A stretch of 36,970 bases of DNA from Symsagittifera roscoffensis (GCF_963678635.1 NW_026970644.1:1-36970), one strand, 5' to 3'; positions 10,761-18,512 are shown, numbered from the stretch's first letter. Notes: generated by a model not told the origin, from the sequence alone. Program-made: numbers and translations.

Positions 10761-10931
10761 GAAAACGGAGTTCTACTTCTCATAGGTTTTTTCAACAATT
10801 TCAATATCAAATGATCATAATTGAATATTCTTTTAGTAACACTGTTTGTTGGAAATCATCCTATTAGAATCAAGCATTTTCTAAAAATGAACTGTTTATT
10901 TTTCAAAAAAAACTTAATCAATATTTGAAAG

Positions 10932-11661
10932 ATGTCTATCAAAAAACATCTGAATTTTCATGAGTTTCTTTACAAGAAAAAAGGAAAAACTCCAATTGAT
11001 TTTCTCATGGATGAAATAGATGTTGAATCTTACTTTTTTCACAAGTTTTTGGACGTTTATGTTGTCCAAAAAAGAGTTCTTCGACTAAGTAAAGGACTCT
11101 TCAGAGAAACTTACTCATCAAAGAGTTTACTTGTGATCCACATATTGCGAGTCAAAGCTTCAAACTTACGATTGAATTACACCTCACAAGGAAAAAAATT
11201 TTGTTTATTCTCGAGAACTTGAAAATAAGCAAAAAATTGTACGATAATATTCAAAAAGTCTTTTTATCCCCTATCCAATACCCAAATTTGTAAAAACTCC
11301 CCAGCAAAGTTCCTTATTCTTTCATTTCTTCAAGGATTTTTAAAGTTCGAAATCCTGCTTGATTCGGTTTGGAATCAGATTTCCAGAGATTTGCTTTGAA
11401 AATTTCATTAAATTTGAGTTATCCTCCCAATTTTACATCAAAATCACAGATCTTGACTATCTACTTTAAAATCAAGAATTTCACATTGATTACATACAAA
11501 ATTTCAATTATCTTGATGAAAAAATTTGTAGAGATGCTACATGTTCGCTATTCTTTTGTTACTTATATCAGCAAAATTTCCTATTTTTAAGGCAAACAAC
11601 ATTTGTTCATTTATTGCTGCAATTGATTTTGTGTATGTTTTCACTTATTTCGAAGATTTAA
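10932..11661 (+). pseudogene. Broken small gene at the left edge of the core; function unknown, possibly PC4-like
   Basis: Protein-like reading frames follow each other on the plus strand but in three frames. ATG 10932 (context gaaagATG) opens to about 11090. The frame ending at TAA 11291-11293 takes over from 11093 with '...SFKLTIELHLTRKKILFILE', a beta-strand plus helix pattern like the other core proteins. A frame from 11344 to 11661 continues after a possible 56-nt intron (GT at 11290, AG at 11345, weak acceptor) and is broken by one TAA at 11467. At least one frameshift and one stop are needed, so it is either decayed or has introns I cannot place. Its position beside the arm mirrors the broken gene at 16968-17619 on the other side. 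Confidence 0.35.
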
Positions 11662-11680
11662 GTCCTTAAAAGTTTCTCTG

Positions 11681-11878
11681 ATTGGATATGACAACTAGAA
11701 CAAAAATGAACATTTTTATGATTGGAAACGAAAATACCCAAAATGGAGCTTTGTTTCCGATTGGACACGACTTTTATCCAAGAATCCCATAAAAGAAAGC
11801 TGAAATCTGATTGGACACGACTGCAATCCAAATAAGGAAAATCAATTCTGATTGGCCAAACCCACACATTCGAATTGG
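11681..11878 (+). promoter_or_regulatory. Array of six ATTGG (inverted CCAAT) boxes upstream of the 12045 gene
   Basis: ATTGG occurs at 11681, 11721, 11760, 11810, 11851 and 11874, mostly as '(t)ctgattggac' or close variants, with start-to-start spacing of 40, 39, 50, 41 and 23 bp. The array ends about 165 bp before the ATG at 12045, where a promoter would be expected. The pentamer is common by chance in AT-rich DNA, but the shared 'ctgattgga' context and near 40-bp spacing make it a real local repeat. NF-Y is the usual CCAAT-binding factor. Confidence 0.55.
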
Positions 11879-12044
11879 AGTTACCCTTCTCTCTTAACTA
11901 AAAATCATTTTATTTTCAACTCAACTAGCGTCAACTAACTCCTCACTCAGCTCTAATTACCTTGATTTCAACATATCTTCCGTCAGCTAAACCCTCTCTC
12001 AGCTCTTTCTTGTTTTTACTCTTTTACTCAATTTTTTGCTCAAA

Positions 12045-12488
12045 ATGATCTTCTCAGTGCAAAATAGCAACCTCATGTACTCTCTAGAATTTTCACCTGA
12101 TCTAGTAAAAATTGAAGTGCGCGAAACAGTCTCTGGAGTTTTTCTGGCACGAATGGACATCCCAATCCAAGTCTGGCACATGGTGGAAGTGATGCGAAGG
12201 GACTTCAACGAACATCATATGACACAAGTACCCATGACAGAGAACCAACATGAAGAAATGCAAATGATGGAGGAAGTTTCTGATCATGTGGGCGTGAACT
12301 ACCCCGAGATTCCTGACTCAAGACTTGTAGCTCAACCAGTCAACGACTTCATATTTCCTTGGGAGGAGGCAGGATCAGCCGAAAACCCCATCACAATAGA
12401 TGAAGTTGAAGGTTTCTCAGAAACAATGACACTTCCAGCTCCACAAAACCACCAGCAATGGAACCTCGTTCAGCTCTGCGTTCTATAA
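12045..12488 (+). CDS. 147-aa core protein with a PC4-like N-terminal pattern and acidic tail
   Basis: Open from ATG 12045 (context tcaaaATG) to TAA 12486-12488. Composition and regular codon use stand out from the surrounding AT-rich DNA. Residues 12-52 read as beta strands followed by an amphipathic helix: 'LVKIEVRE' at 20-27, then 'MDIPIQVWHMVEVMRR' at 37-52. This resembles the end of the PC4/Sub1 fold, where a 'gisL-x-x-eqW-x-x-L' strand-helix follows the DNA-binding strands. Residues 55-147 are Met/Glu/Asp/Gln-rich and probably disordered. No signal peptide or membrane segment. A TTCTCAG near residue 5 could be a trans- or cis-splice acceptor, in which case the start would be the ATG at 12075. 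The PC4 link is tentative; the coding call is firm. A CCAAT array lies upstream and a minisatellite downstream. Confidence 0.65.
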   Translation: MIFSVQNSNLMYSLEFSPDLVKIEVRETVSGVFLARMDIPIQVWHMVEVMRRDFNEHHMTQVPMTENQHEEMQMMEEVSDHVGVNYPEIPDSRLVAQPVNDFIFPWEEAGSAENPITIDEVEGFSETMTLPAPQNHQQWNLVQLCVL

Positions 12489-12764
12489 AGAACCTCCAGA
12501 ACTCTTCTGCTGCTCGACATCTCTTTGATTAAAAGTTTTTGTGTTGTGTTGTTTGGTATTATTTTTGTTCTTTGTAATTAATCAATTTCTTCAATTTCAT
12601 TTTAATTATGAGAATAGATGAGAGGTTCAGGGTAAACCATTGAAAAACAATTAAAACCTAATTTAGTGCTCTGAACTCGCACATATGTTAAGAAACTCGA
12701 ATAATTTTTGCAGACATATTCGGAACAACACTAGAAAAATTGTACACAAGTTAAAAGTTACCTA

Positions 12765-13300
12765 AAGTTTTTTGCATCTTGTACACACTTTTTGCACTTT
12801 GTAGAAAAATTGAAACACTTTTCGCATTTCGGCAAAAAAAACGAAACAATTTTCGCATTTTGTCAAAAATATTGAAACACTTTTCGCATTTTGTAGGAAA
12901 CAGGTGAAACATTTTTTGCATTTTGTAAAAAAAATTGACACACTTTCCGCATCTTGTCAAAAAATTTGAAACACTTTTCGGATTTTGTCGAAGAAAGTGA
13001 AACACTCTTCGCATTTTGTCAAAAAAAGTGAAACACTTTTCGCATTTGTAGGAAGAAAGTGAAACACTTTTCGCATCTTGTCAAAAAAAGTGAAAAACTT
13101 TTTGCATCTTGTCAAAAAAATTGAAACAATTTTTGCGTCTTGTCAAAAAAATTGAAACACTTTTCGCATTTTTTCAAAAAAATTAAAACACTTTTCGCAT
13201 TTTGTCAAAAAAATTGAAACAATTTTTGCATTTGTACGAAAAAAGTGAAACTCTTTTTGCATACGCTTCAAAAAAGTGAAACACTTTTCTCATCTTGCCG
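12765..13300. repeat. Minisatellite of ~32-bp units
   Basis: About 17 imperfect copies of 'gtgaaacacttttcgcat' plus 'tttgtcaaaaaaa', period about 30-33 bp, lie downstream of the 12045 gene. The minus-strand frame of about 87 codons across it is a repeat translation, not a gene. Units differ mainly in A/T-run length and gtg/ttg at the junction, as expected of replication slippage. Confidence 0.88.
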
Positions 13301-13860
13301 AAATAAATCATTACAATTTTTCTTGCACAGTTAATCACTAATCTTTACGAAATTTTTATTCAAAATTTAAACCTTCAGAAAACTAGTTTTCGCATGTCTG
13401 TTGATCAGAAACAATTGAAAACCAAGGTAATAACATAGGGAATAGCAATGAAAGTCATCAATATAGAAGTTTTCTAAGCAATCAGTCAACAGGCTTCTTA
13501 CATCAAAGTTTTGCGTTTTTTGCCTTTACATTTAAGAACAAAAAAAAATAAAATTTTACATAATTTTTGAAAAACCAAGAAAAAACGTGCATTTTACCAA
13601 AAAAATTCTTATATTTTTTTTGCATTTTGCAAAAACTCTTGAGAGAATTTTTGGTACACGTAAAAAAAAATTATATACGTTTATTTGTTAAAAACGGTTC
13701 AGGCTGGAAAAAAAATTTTTTTGACAAAATTCTTGTAACAAATATTGAATTATCATAAGAAAAAGTATTTGAAAAAGCCATTCAGAGGGTCTGACCTGAT
13801 TCCTCTACAGAGCTAGGTGTCGTTTAGATTATTTAGGTATTGAAAAAGTAATTCCACCTG
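13301..13860. other. AT-rich spacer, nothing recognised
   Basis: Long A and T runs and no conserved or protein-like frame. A 63-codon plus-strand frame at 13567-13758 is mostly poly-A/T derived (K, N, F, I) and is not called. Confidence 0.5.
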
Positions 13861-13866
13861 AGAAAA

Positions 13867-14116
13867 TGACGTCATTACACTTTAAGTTTTATAGAACAGT
13901 AAAAGTTGTGGAATATTTTCACCAGAGAAATTGACGTCATGATTCGTAAGGTTGTAGAATCTTCTAATTTTTAGAATCTACAGATTAAATCCTTGAATTT
14001 TATAGGAATTCATTACACATTAACGCCTACATTTTCCTCAATCTTCTAAATTCTAGAAATAATCACTAAAATTTAACCAATCAGAGTTCCAGAACTCACT
14101 CTTAAAGTGATGACGT
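13867..14116 (+). promoter_or_regulatory. Compact promoter-like cluster: CRE, heat-shock-like and CCAAT motifs
   Basis: Two perfect TGACGTCA octamers (13867-13874 and 13932-13939) and a half-site TGACGT (14111-14116) lie in 250 bp. The same interval holds TTCTAGAA (14051-14058) and gTTCCAGAAc (14086-14095), which fit inverted heat-shock-element pentamers, the nearly palindromic 'gtagaatcttc...agaatctac' (13954-13982), and CCAAT at 14077-14081. They sit 400-650 bp upstream of the ATG at 14521. bZIP factors (CREB/ATF) bind TGACGTCA and HSF binds nTTCnnGAAn. Use in stress induction is inferred. Confidence 0.5.
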
Positions 14117-14282
14117 TGATGAAAAAAATTTGTGGGTTTTATTTATTTTGCTAGTTTTTTAAATCTAAATAAAGAATACGCAACCAAGGTTGTAAATAAT
14201 AGGAATAGTTTTCAATGAAATTCTTCTCTTTTGAAAAACTTTAGTCAACAAAAAATTCTTATTTTACAAAATCCTTCATAAA

Positions 14283-14505
14283 TAATTCAATCAAGTGTTG
14301 CAAAATTTTCGAGTTCAGTTTTTTATGAGAAATTCAGCAAAATCTACAGCTGAAAATAAATTACTTTTCATAACTTTTGAATATCTCATTAAAACTCAAT
14401 CACTTGTTGCAAAATTTTTGAAATTCAGGTTTTATGAGAAATTCAGAAAAGTCTACATCTGAAAAAAATTATCTTTCATTTTATTTGAAAATCTCCTACA
14501 GTTCA
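14283..14505 (+). repeat. ~112-bp direct duplication upstream of the 14521 gene
   Basis: 14283-14393 and 14396-14505 share 'caatcaagtgttgcaaaatt' / 'caatcacttgttgcaaaatt', 'tatgagaaattcag', 'tctacagctgaaaa' / 'tctacatctgaaaa' and a closing 'gaatatctc' / 'gaaaatctc'. The second copy contains the ATG at 14434, in frame with the following gene; the same ATG context in the first copy is not in an open frame of useful length. Confidence 0.75.
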
Positions 14506-14520
14506 GTTCATTTTACCAAC

Positions 14521-14736
14521 ATGAGAAAAATTTTTAGAAGAAACGGAAATCTATCTCAAACTTTGAAACCAATCATAATAGAACGGGCGAGTTACTGCAC
14601 CAAGTTTGAAATTGGCACCGAAACTGTCAAGATTCTCAAATTTAATAAAAAAATCTCCCAAGCTAGTGAGCAAATTATCATAGATCTTTCTGAATGGAGA
14701 GAACTCGAGAGTAAAAGAGTTGGAGAATTTAGATAA
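14521..14736 (+). CDS. Small core protein with PC4-like half-domain; same frame as the next ORF
   Basis: The frame is open from ATG 14434, but that start lies in a duplicated spacer block, so I prefer ATG 14521 (context caacATG, 71 aa). Residues 24-62 give strands and then a helix: 'TKFEIGTETVKILKF' followed by 'IIIDLSEWRELES'. The last part fits the PC4 signature, where a Leu-rich strand leads into a helix with a conserved Trp. The N-terminus is basic. It ends at TAA 14734-14736, only 9 nt before the ATG of the next ORF and in the same frame. That arrangement, and the two-domain layout of the protein at 16066, suggest one gene split by a stop or translated by readthrough. Two separate genes are also possible. 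Confidence 0.55.
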   Translation: MRKIFRRNGNLSQTLKPIIIERASYCTKFEIGTETVKILKFNKKISQASEQIIIDLSEWRELESKRVGEFR

Positions 14737-14745
14737 GAATTGGCT

Positions 14746-15102
14746 ATGTCTAAGTCACCTTCGAGAAAAAAGCACGGGTTTTCATTTGATTCAAATGAAA
14801 AATATTTTGATGAAGTTGTGGATCTGGGATACGGAAACTGTTTTCATTTGCTTACAACTGCACATTTACTACAAATGACTATTTTTGAAAAAATGGTTGA
14901 ATTTGACATCTTCTACAGAGATTCGAAGAAGTGTTTCAGTCCCTTAAAAATTTCCAAACATGATTGGCGAAAAATTGAAACAATTCGTGATAGAAGGTAC
15001 AAGAAAGAAAAATTGCAGGTTCAACTTCATAACTTAGCTCTGTTTAGAAGAAAACATGGTGTGGCACATGAAGAAGAAAGTGACAAGGAACTCAAAATTT
15101 AA
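14746..15102 (+). CDS. 118-aa core protein with PC4-like pattern; in frame with the preceding ORF
   Basis: ATG 14746 (context ggctATG) to TAA 15100-15102. After a Ser/Lys/Arg-rich start, residues 49-80 read as strands plus helix: 'KMVEFDIFYRDSKKC' then 'PLKISKHDWRKIETIRD', the same strand-Ser-x-x-x-Trp-helix layout as its neighbour and as residues 150-168 of the 16066 protein. The C-terminal third is strongly charged (Lys/Arg, then Glu/Asp). It follows the previous stop by 9 nt without a frame change. AATAAA at 15172 is a fitting poly(A) signal, and the convergent gene on the other strand ends 150 bp away. Function is inferred only from fold resemblance: single-stranded DNA binding or transcription cofactor. 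Confidence 0.6.
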   Translation: MSKSPSRKKHGFSFDSNEKYFDEVVDLGYGNCFHLLTTAHLLQMTIFEKMVEFDIFYRDSKKCFSPLKISKHDWRKIETIRDRRYKKEKLQVQLHNLALFRRKHGVAHEEESDKELKI

Positions 15103-15171
15103 CTCATTTTTAATTTTTTACACATTTTTTCAAGTTCCCCTGTGAATTTCAAATTGCTTTTTTATCATTTG

Positions 15172-15177
15172 AATAAA
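15172..15177 (+). terminator. Poly(A) signal AATAAA
   Basis: AATAAA, 70 bp after the stop at 15102 and followed by T-rich sequence. The spacing suits 3'-end formation of the plus-strand transcript carrying the 14521 and 14746 ORFs. Confidence 0.5.
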
Positions 15178-15252
15178 GTTTTCCTGAACCAAAGCTTAGT
15201 TTTTGAAGATTTATCAGTATAAACATTTAAGAGCACTTTTGAAAACAATTGA

Positions 15253-15708
15253 TTATTTTATCACAAAGCTTACATAATTACTATGCACAGAACCATGACA
15301 ATCAATAAAGCAATCATTAATCTTAAACAAATCAGATTCATATTTTGAGTTTTGAACTTTTCGAATTCTATCCAGAAACGCTGAACCAAGAGTTTGTGTG
15401 GAAGCCAGTTTCTGGTTGGAACATAAATAATGTCTCATAAATTTTTTCCGAATTAGTCGTTTATTTGCAATACTAGGCATCTTTTCGGCTCCTTTCCATC
15501 GTAAGTTATGTTGAACTGCTCGTCTACGCTGATTGAAAATTTCTCCGCTTGACGTAACAATACTTGAAAAGAATCTGTGTTTGAACAAAGTGTAAAGACA
15601 GTCAATTTCTTGATACATATATAAACATATTTACCTAATCTCTGAAAAATTTGGCTAAGAGATATTCCTATTAAAACCAAATGGAACTTACAATTTTCCA
15701 AAGAACAT
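15253..15708 (-). CDS. Basic core protein of unknown function, possibly two exons
   Basis: On the minus strand a 121-codon frame runs from ATG 15618 to a stop at 15253-15255. It is rich in Arg/Lys ('NQRRRAVQHNLRWKGAEK', then 'IANKRLIRKKFMRHY'), as in nucleic-acid-binding proteins. An alternative model has exon 1 at 15708-15692 from ATG 15708, a consensus GTAAGT donor at 15691, an acceptor ending ACACAG at 15575, and exon 2 at 15574-15253; it keeps the frame and gives about 112 aa. A strong TTTTCAG acceptor 50 nt after the donor would instead lead into another, shorter frame, so splicing is uncertain. It is the only gene in the core on this strand. I recognise no family. Confidence 0.45.
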
Positions 15709-16065
15709 GAAGAGTTGTGGGTAGAGACACACTAATCATGTGTTACTATGTATTTTTCGTATAAATCACTGGTAACGGAAATAAAGAGCGATTTTTCTAC
15801 AAAAATCTGAATAAAAGCCTGGAAGAGCTTGACACATAGCAGCAGCCATTGGGAAGAATGATTTTTGCTGAGAATTCTGGATTTATATAGGCTAAGTAAC
15901 GCCTATCTGATTTCGGTATATGTAAAAATCATACAAAACAATCCTAATTTGGTATAACTTCCATATATAGAAATCATGAAGTGTCATACTTCTTACTTCC
16001 ATTTTCATTTAATCTCAAAATGATTTTTCTCATTTCTATTCATCTGATCAGTCGGTTCTTCAAAA
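15709..16065. promoter_or_regulatory. Divergent spacer between the 15708 and 16066 genes
   Basis: 357 bp between divergent starts. It contains 'tttatata' at 15889-15896 followed by the short inverted repeat 'aggctaagtaacgcct', and one ATTGG at 15849-15853. TTATATA could be a TATA element for the rightward gene, about 170 bp before the ATG. No larger repeat. Confidence 0.3.
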
Positions 16066-16605
16066 ATGTACTCAAGAAAAGACACTAGTCCCAATTATAT
16101 TGAGTTTTCAAAAAATCAAACAAGAATTGGGAGATTTGTTTGGTTCCAAAAATCCTACAAGGGGAAATTTAATTATGAGCCCTGCTTTCAACTATTAAAA
16201 ATTAACGATTTGGGACAATTTGAAAAATCCCAACAAATCTATCTTAGTGAAAAAGAAGTTGAAGCCTTATCGACAATCCGGAATACTGTTATTCACGATG
16301 CTGACAACCTTGGAGACGTACCTATATATGAAACCAAATCTGGCAAAGAATCAACTATGGATCAGGAGCTGGAGATCTGTAATAGAGTATATGAAATAGC
16401 AACATACAACATGAGGAGGATGTGTGTCACAATCAAGAAGTACAGTGTGAACAAGCCACCCTACATTCAGATTCGACGCTTTACTGCAAAAGAGGATGAA
16501 GCAATGAAACAAGTTGCCTATGTCAACTATACATTGAACGAATTCAAAGAACTGTCCCAAATTTTGGGAGAGTTTATGTTGGTTGATAAGTGTAAGCCTC
16601 AGTAA
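16066..16605 (+). CDS. 179-aa protein with two PC4-like domains; best-preserved core gene
   Basis: ATG 16066 (context caaaaATG) to TAA 16603-16605, uninterrupted. Domain 1 covers residues about 11-72: a strand with basic residues ('RIGRFVWFQKSYKGKF'), a second strand pair, then 'QQIYLSEKEVEAL' at 57-69. Domain 2 covers residues about 108-168: 'RRMCVTIKKY' at 117-126, then 'YIQIRRF' at 133-139, and 'YVNYTLNEFKELSQIL' at 152-167. The order basic strand, 'hhxIRxf' strand, variable loop, 'hxhT/SLxExxxL' strand-helix is that of PC4/Sub1, a ssDNA-binding transcription coactivator, seen twice. No Gly-rich PC4 turn, nuclear signal or membrane segment is obvious. The double copy could make an internal pseudo-dimer, as PC4 normally dimerises (inference). 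A structure prediction would decide this. Confidence 0.7.
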   Translation: MYSRKDTSPNYIEFSKNQTRIGRFVWFQKSYKGKFNYEPCFQLLKINDLGQFEKSQQIYLSEKEVEALSTIRNTVIHDADNLGDVPIYETKSGKESTMDQELEICNRVYEIATYNMRRMCVTIKKYSVNKPPYIQIRRFTAKEDEAMKQVAYVNYTLNEFKELSQILGEFMLVDKCKPQ

Positions 16606-16967
16606 TGCTTTGTGATGTTTTGTATGTTGGTTAATTGAAACTTTAATGGTTCAAATATATCTTTTGTCACTGAAGTGCACATTAAGAGCTGTGATATCTG
16701 AGGAAAAGTGAGACAAAACATAAAAATTCTATCAAAATTGACATAAAACACTATCCAATTATCAATAGATTTTCCAGTATTTGTTTAAAAAATTACAAAA
16801 AAATTTATTTGATTACTGCTTTTATCAAAAAATAAATAACATTTGTCTTATTTGAACAAAATTACAAACAAAATGTATTGTTAGTTGTAACATTATCCTT
16901 ACTTTTCGAAATTCTGAATTTCATTGGTTGTTTTCAATTGCCCTAATTTGAGGTTTTGATTGGCTAT
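16606..16967. other. Spacer with 3'-end signals and two ATTGG boxes
   Basis: AATAAATAA at 16831 is a possible poly(A) signal for the 16066 gene. ATTGG occurs at 16923 and 16960, the second 8 bp before the ATG at 16968. Otherwise AT-rich with no supported gene. Confidence 0.35.
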
Positions 16968-17619
16968 ATGAATTTACTTAATACTAATCAGTCTCTAAAT
17001 AAAAGAAAAACTTTTTATTTTGATTACCAAATAAGTAAAAATGGTTCAACAATTCGATTTTTTTCAAGTTTCTTTGTTAATTTCTTAATTTCAGTAAGAA
17101 ATATGTTTCTATCAAAAGCGTTTTCAGTGTCTGAAATGAACATTTATCAGATTTTAAGGTTGAATTACTACAAGAAACAAAAAGAGTAGTGAACAGATGA
17201 CATTGATGGAGATTGTATTAGTTTTAACTTGTATAGAAACACAGAAATTTCATTAATTCTGTTTAAAAAATGGCAAGGAGATTTCAGAAAAGAAGAGTAC
17301 TGCAAGGTTTATCAACAAAGTTTTTTATTTAGAAGAACTAACTCAAATTGACTGGTCAATCAGTAAAAAACAAAAGAATGGAAGAGTCTATGAAACAAAT
17401 ATTGAAGATAAGGAACATCATTTTGATTACTGTTTTGAATTTGATACAAATGCAAAATCTAGATTTGTCAGATTATCTTTTAATCGACTATCCAAATTCC
17501 AAATACTTCCGGTTGTTGTTATTACAATATACCAGAAAGAAAACAACAAAAATGTATATTTTGGTAATTTATTTTTTTCACTGGTTAGAAATAGAACAAA
17601 TCGAAAAATTTTTGATTGA
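16968..17619 (+). pseudogene. Broken two-domain PC4-like gene next to the right arm
   Basis: From ATG 16968 the frame can be read through a good 60-nt intron (GTAAAA donor at 17035, TTAATTTCAG acceptor ending 17094) to '...MNIYQILRLNYYKKQKE'. It then meets two adjacent stops, TAG-TGA (17187-17192). The same frame stays protein-like afterwards ('DCISFNLYRNTEISL', then 'LFKKWQGDF') to 17345. A second frame with no ATG, 17257-17619, carries strongly protein-like sequence ('KNGRVYETNIEDKEHHFDY', then 'RFVRLSFNRLSKFQIL') to TGA 17617-17619. The two parts resemble the two domains of the 16066 protein. Two stops and a frameshift between about 17,257 and 17,345 make this a decayed paralogue, unless further introns are missed. 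Confidence 0.5.
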
Positions 17620-17819
17620 AATTTCAAAATTTGAATTGAGCATCGAAAAAACAATATAAACCAGACAAGAAATCTCATTTATCTAACTTTGATGTCAATT
17701 GTATATGTTAGTTGGTCATGCTAGTACAATTCAATTATATTGATTGATTGGGAAACTTCATAAACATAGTTTGGTTCTGATCTACAAAATATTTTAAAAT
17801 CTGTGAATACTTCATTCTG

Positions 17820-18040
17820 ATTGGTTACTACTACAAATACTAACTGTGAAGAAATCCTTGATATCTACAAACGATATCAAAACTGTTGAAAAACCCGTGA
17901 AAAGTAGAACTCCGTTTTGATTGGTTGACATAAAATTTATTGAAAACTCCATGACCATTGAAAGTCGATTCTGATTGGTTGATATCAAAAAAAATAAAAA
18001 TTTCCTTATAAATAATGCTCGATTATAGTTGGTTGATTGG
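17820..18040 (+). promoter_or_regulatory. Four ATTGG (inverted CCAAT) boxes upstream of the right zinc-finger gene
   Basis: ATTGG at 17820, 17920, 17974 and 18036, three of them as 'ctgattggtt' or 'ttgattggttg', close to the full NF-Y consensus in reverse. They precede the ATG at 18265 by 225-445 bp and three fall inside the arm, so they are mirrored in part at 10650-10760. Confidence 0.55.
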
Positions 18041-18264
18041 TTGATAGCAAAACCTTTTAAAACTCCATGGTTAGATTCGATAAATTTAATTTCAGCTAGA
18101 CTAAATAGTAAATTCATTTCTGACTTTCTTTCTTGTTAAAAGCAATTGGTTATGAAATTAGCTTTTTTATTCATTTTTATTCATTTTTTGAGGTTATTCA
18201 ACTTTTCTCTTCAAAAATTTGGAACATTCTAAATCTCCCATTTTTTCTTTTTCTACTTATTGAG

Positions 18265-18512
18265 ATGTCATCACTGAAAAGAAACGAAAGAATTGCATGT
18301 CTTGATGTGGAAGAGAATACAGTCGCTTACACGCATCAAGACAACGAAAGCACTGTGACGTTTTAAAGTGTTCCAATTGTAACTTTTATACATATAGCAG
18401 CGAGGAACTTACTAATCATATCAAGAAGAAGCATTGTCAACATAATGTTAAATTATGTGCTCACCAGTCTCAAAACAAACTCCAAGAGAAGGTAAAATTG
18501 ATATGTTTTTAA
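18265..18512 (+). CDS. C2H2 zinc-finger protein, right-arm copy (with apparent frame change)
   Basis: ATG 18265 opens a 33-residue polar segment ending at TAA 18364-18366. The overlapping -1 frame, open from 18306, carries a classical finger C-x2-C-x12-H-x4-H at 18369-18434 and a short tail ending at TAA 18510-18512, which itself overlaps an AATAAA. Differences from the left copy are few and mostly conservative, and all four metal ligands are kept in both, which suggests selection on the finger or recent arm homogenisation. The start chosen is the ATG that begins the conserved polar segment; a longer upstream open frame is Phe/Leu-rich and looks like translated T-rich leader. Transcription would run outward from the core into the arm. 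Confidence 0.5.

Larger units (their letters stand above)
6125..10815. repeat. Left main arm of the giant inverted repeat
   Basis: Runs inverted against 17868-21363. By eye the match is about 90% through most of the arm and about 97% around the zinc-finger ORF near 10.3 kb. The outer edge begins 'cagttcgaggggg ... gacccccatgt' and the inner edge fades just after 'ttttttcaacaatttcaatatc'. It is longer than its partner because of left-only blocks at about 7303-7410 and 7703-8805. The only supported gene inside is the zinc-finger ORF at its inner end; the rest is AT-rich DNA with repeated 'gcaaaaatttcaa' type strings. Confidence 0.88.

Noticed and set aside
11999-12287. Minus-strand frames opposite the 12045 gene
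   Set aside because: Shadows of the plus-strand coding frame; shorter, and no fitting start or splice signals.
12751-13014. Minus-strand 87-codon frame rich in Cys and Phe
   Set aside because: It translates the 32-bp minisatellite units; the frame is lost where unit length changes.
12765-13300. CRISPR-like array
   Set aside because: The units are contiguous tandem repeats with no unique spacers of even length, and the DNA is eukaryotic.
10932-17619. Maverick/Polinton identity for the core
   Set aside because: The long inverted repeats suggested it, but no polymerase B, integrase, ATPase, protease or capsid motif is visible in any frame of the core.
18340-18380. Programmed -1 ribosomal frameshift in the zinc-finger gene
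   Set aside because: The TTTTAAA string is present, but in the wrong phase for an X-XXY-YYZ slip, and no downstream pseudoknot is apparent. Kept only as an unexplained frame break.
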